A stretch of DNA of 46,949 nt. Origin: Deinococcales bacterium (lineage in GTDB: Bacteria > Deinococcota > Deinococci > Deinococcales > JAAFIG01). Below are positions 43,934-46,949 of the stretch, in pieces. Both the position numbers and the translations under genes were made by a program. Position 1 is the first letter of the stretch. Each line of letters starts with the position of its first letter. The notes under the pieces are model-generated. The model worked only from the letters and a program-made list of their open reading frames with translations. It did no database searches and was not told the DNA's origin. Location of the stretch: the NCBI GenBank assembly GCA_013298595.1, contig JAAFIG010000039.1:1-46949 (forward strand), given 5' to 3'.

Positions 43934-44946
43934 CTGCCACATTGATTGGTGCAGCCGAACAAGCCAACATTGCCCATGATGCTGTGATTCGTGTTTTCTG
44001 GAACAAAGAACAACAAATCTTTGATTGGCGCTCGCCACTCGAGCCAACCGATTTATTTCATTATTGGTGGATGGCTCATGCACTGGATTGCCTTGTGGAT
44101 GCTTTTGAACGTGACCAACAAATGGTGCATTGCGCTCGAGCTAAAGCCTTGCTTGAATCGGTCAGAAAACGCAACCAAGCACTGGGTTTTAGCAATTGGC
44201 ATAACGAATTTTATGATGATATGCAGTGGATGGCACTCGCCTGCTTACGGGCTTTTGATTCATGGCAAGACGAGTATTTTCTCGAGATAAGCCAGTCCTT
44301 GTGGGCAGATATTCGTTTAGGGTGGAGTGATATTTGTGGTGGCGGAATTGCTTGGAAAAAAACCCAACTCGATTATAAAAATACGCCAGCCAACGCGCCT
44401 GCTGCGATTTTGGCAGCTAGGTTATTTCAGCGATTTGGACAACAAAGCGATTGGCATTGGGCACAAAAAATTTTTACTTGGCTCGAGCAGCATTTACTTT
44501 CAAAAGACGGTTTGGTGTGGGATGGTATGAACCGTACAGGAGCGATGCAAACCGATAAAAACTGGTTATTTACGTATAATTTTGGCACCATGATCGGGGC
44601 TGCGCTCGAGTTGAAACGCCCAGATATCGCAAAGAAAGTCTTTTACGCAACCCTTGAGTACCTAACAGATACCCAAAAGATTCTGCCTGATGAAGGCAAC
44701 GGCGATGGTGGATTGTTCAAAGGTATTTTTATTCGCTATGTCACACCACTAGCATTAGAACATGCAGCAATTGCCGATTGGTTACGCCACAATGCCCATA
44801 GCTGTTGGCAAATTCTCGAGTCAAATAATCAGATTGCAGGAACCACTTGGACACAAAGCGCACAAAGCCCAACTGATCTTTCCAATGCCCTCAGTGGTCT
44901 GATGCTGCTTGAAGCTCAGGCTAAACTCGAGCGTCAAAACAGGTAA
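43930..44946 (+). CDS. Cytoplasmic GH76-family glycosidase
   Basis: A 338-aa enzyme without a signal peptide, otherwise like the upstream GH76 catalytic domain: DLFHYWWMAHALDCLVDAF, HNEFYDDMQWMAL with the catalytic Asp pair, CGGGIAWKK, NTPANAPAAILAARL, FTYNFGTMIGAALEL, DEGNGDGGLFKGIFIRY. It has no carbohydrate-binding domain. Likely finishes imported alpha-1,6-manno-oligosaccharides after the secreted paralogue and the ABC system (inference). Translationally coupled to the secreted GH76 by ATGA overlap. Confidence 0.88.
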   Translation: MTATLIGAAEQANIAHDAVIRVFWNKEQQIFDWRSPLEPTDLFHYWWMAHALDCLVDAFERDQQMVHCARAKALLESVRKRNQALGFSNWHNEFYDDMQWMALACLRAFDSWQDEYFLEISQSLWADIRLGWSDICGGGIAWKKTQLDYKNTPANAPAAILAARLFQRFGQQSDWHWAQKIFTWLEQHLLSKDGLVWDGMNRTGAMQTDKNWLFTYNFGTMIGAALELKRPDIAKKVFYATLEYLTDTQKILPDEGNGDGGLFKGIFIRYVTPLALEHAAIADWLRHNAHSCWQILESNNQIAGTTWTQSAQSPTDLSNALSGLMLLEAQAKLERQNR

Positions 44947-44950
44947 ACTA

Positions 44951-46063
44951 ATGATTATGAACCCACCCCGTTACGAACGTATCATCTCGAGCTTACTCGA
45001 TGAGATTCGCAACGGGCGTTTACGCCCAGGCGATAAAGTACCAAGTGAGCATAATCTGGCTCAACAACATGCGGTCAGTCGGATTACATCTCGTCGTGCC
45101 CTCGAAGAACTGGCGCGGATGAATGTGGTTGAACGCACTCAAGGTCGAGGGACGTTTATTGCCCAAAACGCTTTACAAAAAACTAAACCTGCTACCAACG
45201 AACAGATGACGATTGCTTTATTGTTACCAGATTTCTCAGATGCGTTCGGTTTACAGATGGTCTATGCGATCGAAGCACGCTGTGCTGAACTGGGCTGGTA
45301 CTGCATTATTAAACGCACTTTTGGGCAGCAAAATACCGAAGAAACAGCCATCACTTCTTTGCTTGAGCGTGGTATTGATGGTTTGATTGTTTTTCCAGTG
45401 CATGGCGAGCACTACAATCCTGTGCTGCTAAAAGCTGTGCTTGAGGGTTTACCAATTGTGCTGGTAGATAGGTATTTACCCGGAATTCCTGCGATGGCTG
45501 TGGTCAGTGATAATCGTGGGGCAGCGCAGCAATTAACCGAGCATCTGATTCAACTTGGGCATAGCCAAATTGCGTTTTTATCACCACCTGTTAAGCACAC
45601 CAGTGCTTTAGAAGAACGGCTCGAGGGGTATAACACAGCACTGAGTAATCATCATTTAACCCCGCTACATTTGACTGAACTGACCGCGACTTTACCTGCT
45701 CGGTTAAAACCAGAAAATATTGCGACTGATCAACAAGCACTCCAACAATTTCTCGAACAACACGCAGTTACTGCCTTTTTTTGTGCCGAATACAACTTAG
45801 CGCTCGAGTTACAGCAATTACTGAGTGCCAGTGGTCGGCGTATTCCTGAAGATTGCAGCATTGTTTGTTTTGATGCGCCAAGCAACCCGCTCGAGCCACC
45901 ACGTTTTACGCACATTCGCCAAGATGAACAAAGTATTGGACGCAATGCAGTTGATTTTATTCATGCTAAACACCAAGGTCAGCCACCAACGGAGTATCGC
46001 AATGTCATCCCATGTTTATTGCTCGAGGGACGCAGCACTAAAAAAGTCATTTTGAAAAAATAA
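44951..46063 (+). CDS. GntR/LacI-hybrid transcriptional regulator (AraR-like)
   Basis: About 370 aa. N-terminal GntR winged helix (RYERIISSLLDEIRNGRLRPGDKVPSEHNLAQQHAVSRITSRRALEELARMNVVERTQGRGTFIA) joined to a LacI/periplasmic-binding-type sugar sensor (TIALLLPDFSDAFGLQMVYAIEA, GIDGLIVFPVHGEHYNPVLLKA, LPIVLVDRYLPGI, VVSDNRGAAQQLTEHLI, LGHSQIAFLSPP). This is the AraR architecture. It lies within the GH76 locus, so it should control it in response to a mannan breakdown product. Either ATG 44951 or ATG 44957 is possible; TAAACT ends 7 nt before the second. TTGTTATAT sites at 40971-40992 and 46111 are operator candidates. Confidence 0.9.
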   Translation: MIMNPPRYERIISSLLDEIRNGRLRPGDKVPSEHNLAQQHAVSRITSRRALEELARMNVVERTQGRGTFIAQNALQKTKPATNEQMTIALLLPDFSDAFGLQMVYAIEARCAELGWYCIIKRTFGQQNTEETAITSLLERGIDGLIVFPVHGEHYNPVLLKAVLEGLPIVLVDRYLPGIPAMAVVSDNRGAAQQLTEHLIQLGHSQIAFLSPPVKHTSALEERLEGYNTALSNHHLTPLHLTELTATLPARLKPENIATDQQALQQFLEQHAVTAFFCAEYNLALELQQLLSASGRRIPEDCSIVCFDAPSNPLEPPRFTHIRQDEQSIGRNAVDFIHAKHQGQPPTEYRNVIPCLLLEGRSTKKVILKK

Positions 46064-46282
46064 GTTAAGGATTGGTTATTTAAGTGTGCGTAAAGGCTTA
46101 TAACGCTGTTTTGTTATATCTCCTAGAATTGATGTTTAGCACAGAATTTTTAAGATTTTATTGTAGAGGCGAGCGATTGTCTTCGTTAGGTAAACCGAGA
46201 ATCAAGAAGGCGTACCTGCCCACCTTGAGCAACCCCTTGTTTGCTTTAGCCGATTGAACTCGAGCCACCTTTTTGGAGTCCC
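46064..46282 (+). promoter_or_regulatory. Leader of the permease gene with TTGTTATAT site
   Basis: Gene-free. It contains TTGTTATAT (46111-46119), identical to sites before the binding-protein gene, and a degenerate GTAGAGGCGAGCGATTG segment (46163-46179) vaguely like the palindromic repeat family. TGGAG precedes the ATG at 46283. No clear -35/-10 pair found. Confidence 0.35.
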
Positions 46283-46949
46283 ATGCAAGCAAACCATAGC
46301 AGTTCAAAACGCTCGAGATTATTGCGCCATGAAAACCGTATGGCGTACTGGTTTATCAGCCCTGCAATGCTGTTATTTTTGATTTTTACGGTTTCCCCTG
46401 CGGTTATTGCATTGTTTCTCAGTTTCACCAATTACGATATTCTCTCGCCCATCAAATGGATTGGTTTAGCCAATTACGAACGATTACTCACTGATGATTT
46501 ATTTGCTCGAGGTATCCGCAATGTTGCGTTTTACGCTTTATTGTATGTGCCTAGTATTGTGGTTTTTTCGGTTTGTATTGCGTTAGCCTTGAATCGTAAG
46601 CGTCCAGGTATGGCATTGTTTCGCACCCTTTTTTACTTGCCTGGTGTAACCTCGAGTATTGCGGCAGCTACGGTTTGGAGTTGGATGTTGCAAAAAAATT
46701 ATGGGGTTGTGAATCAAGGTTTAGCCTTTTTTGGTATCGAAGGTCCCAATTGGCTTGCCAGTAGCGACACCGCCATGTATGCCATTGTGATTGTGACTGT
46801 TTGGCAAGGACTGGGTGGCAATGTCATTGTTTATTTGGCTGGCTTACAAGGCATTCCGCCGTATTTGTACGAAGCGGCTGCTTTAGATGGTGCAACGCCA
46901 TTGCAGCAATTCTGGTTTATCACACTGCCTGGTTTACGAACCACCACAT
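46283..46949 (+). CDS. Sugar ABC transporter permease, UgpA/MalF type (3' partial)
   Basis: Runs off the window end; 222 codons present. Starts MQANHSSSKRSRLLRHENRM, then YWFISPAMLLFLIFTVSPAV (first TM), LSFTNYDIL, GLANYERLL, and further helices. The EAA loop is LYEAAALDGATPLQQFWFITLP. The large periplasmic loop of true MalF is absent, so it is the short UgpA/LacF-like form, different from the malF at the other end of the window. It should pair with the substrate-binding protein at 41112. TGGAG lies 5 nt before the ATG. Confidence 0.9.
   Translation, partial: MQANHSSSKRSRLLRHENRMAYWFISPAMLLFLIFTVSPAVIALFLSFTNYDILSPIKWIGLANYERLLTDDLFARGIRNVAFYALLYVPSIVVFSVCIALALNRKRPGMALFRTLFYLPGVTSSIAAATVWSWMLQKNYGVVNQGLAFFGIEGPNWLASSDTAMYAIVIVTVWQGLGGNVIVYLAGLQGIPPYLYEAAALDGATPLQQFWFITLPGLRTTT

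Noticed and set aside
46163-46190. Further copy of the TAGGGGCG repeat
   Set aside because: Only a partial match (GTAGAGGCGAGCGATTG) with no conserved second arm; listed as doubtful only.
1-46949. Restriction-modification system using CTCGAG
   Set aside because: No methylase or restriction gene in the window; the only nuclease-like gene is Uma2, which has no known specificity.
1-46949. CRISPR arrays, tRNA or rRNA genes, transposases
   Set aside because: No regularly spaced repeat-spacer pattern, no cloverleaf with TTCGA-type arm, and no transposase or integrase motifs were found by reading.

Overview
This 47 kb window is an ordinary-looking chromosomal segment of moderate-to-low GC from a didermic, probably naturally leaderless-transcribing bacterium. 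I favour a low-GC member or relative of the Deinococcota (Deinococcus-Thermus). The pointers are a LysK-type [LysW]-amino-acid hydrolase (alpha-aminoadipate lysine route), a RecG with an N-terminal extension, an AfsR/SARP-like regulator with NB-ARC and TPR parts, a T-box leader with an isoleucine specifier at the ileS locus, an LptA/OstA-like periplasmic protein, and many genes whose -10 box lies only 6-7 nt before the start codon. Taxonomy is inference. No tRNA, rRNA, CRISPR array, transposase or prophage was seen.

Layout. 1-2.8 kb: malF (5' cut by the window edge) and malG, closed by a terminator. 2.9-7.7 kb: a divergent homoserine dehydrogenase paralogue, a small secreted protein, and two paralogous multi-pass membrane proteins flanking an oppositely oriented propeller-like lipoprotein. 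7.7-11.2 kb: recG and a long-form sugar-1-phosphate nucleotidylyltransferase. 11.2-18 kb: a Cache-GGDEF cyclase, ileS, two hypothetical genes and an isoleucine T-box leader. 18-20 kb: Uma2, TetR and metallo-beta-lactamase-fold operon. 20-31.4 kb: NAGPA-type glycosidase, a jelly-roll/AAA+ fusion, lipoprotein-tsaB, an HzsA-like c-type haem protein, azlCD, hom, CAP lipoprotein, VWA-FHA-FHA membrane protein and folC. 31.4-34.9 kb: an operon of exported proteins, two of them c-type haem proteins. 34.9-40.8 kb: SARP regulator, LptA-like protein, lysK, a 69-aa protein and a membrane GGDEF protein. 40.8-46.9 kb: a glycan locus with solute-binding protein, secreted GH76, cytosolic GH76, GntR/LacI-type regulator and the start of an ABC permease.

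The genome-scale signals are the most unusual. The palindrome CTCGAG recurs roughly every 100-200 bp through genes, terminators and even the T-box helix, as HIP1 does in cyanobacteria, but is absent from one AT-rich stretch (about 16.3-17.08 kb) that looks acquired. A palindromic repeat family (TAGGGGCG...CGCCC) occurs around ileS, and one copy lies in frame inside ileS. At 39.8 kb a stop-start junction (TGATG) has been duplicated in tandem, giving three successive overlapping start sites and two tiny ORFs.

Functionally, the two ends both concern carbohydrate import (MalFG-type and GH76/ABC). The middle mixes housekeeping genes (ileS, recG, tsaB, folC, hom, lysK) with cell-envelope lipoproteins and signalling proteins.
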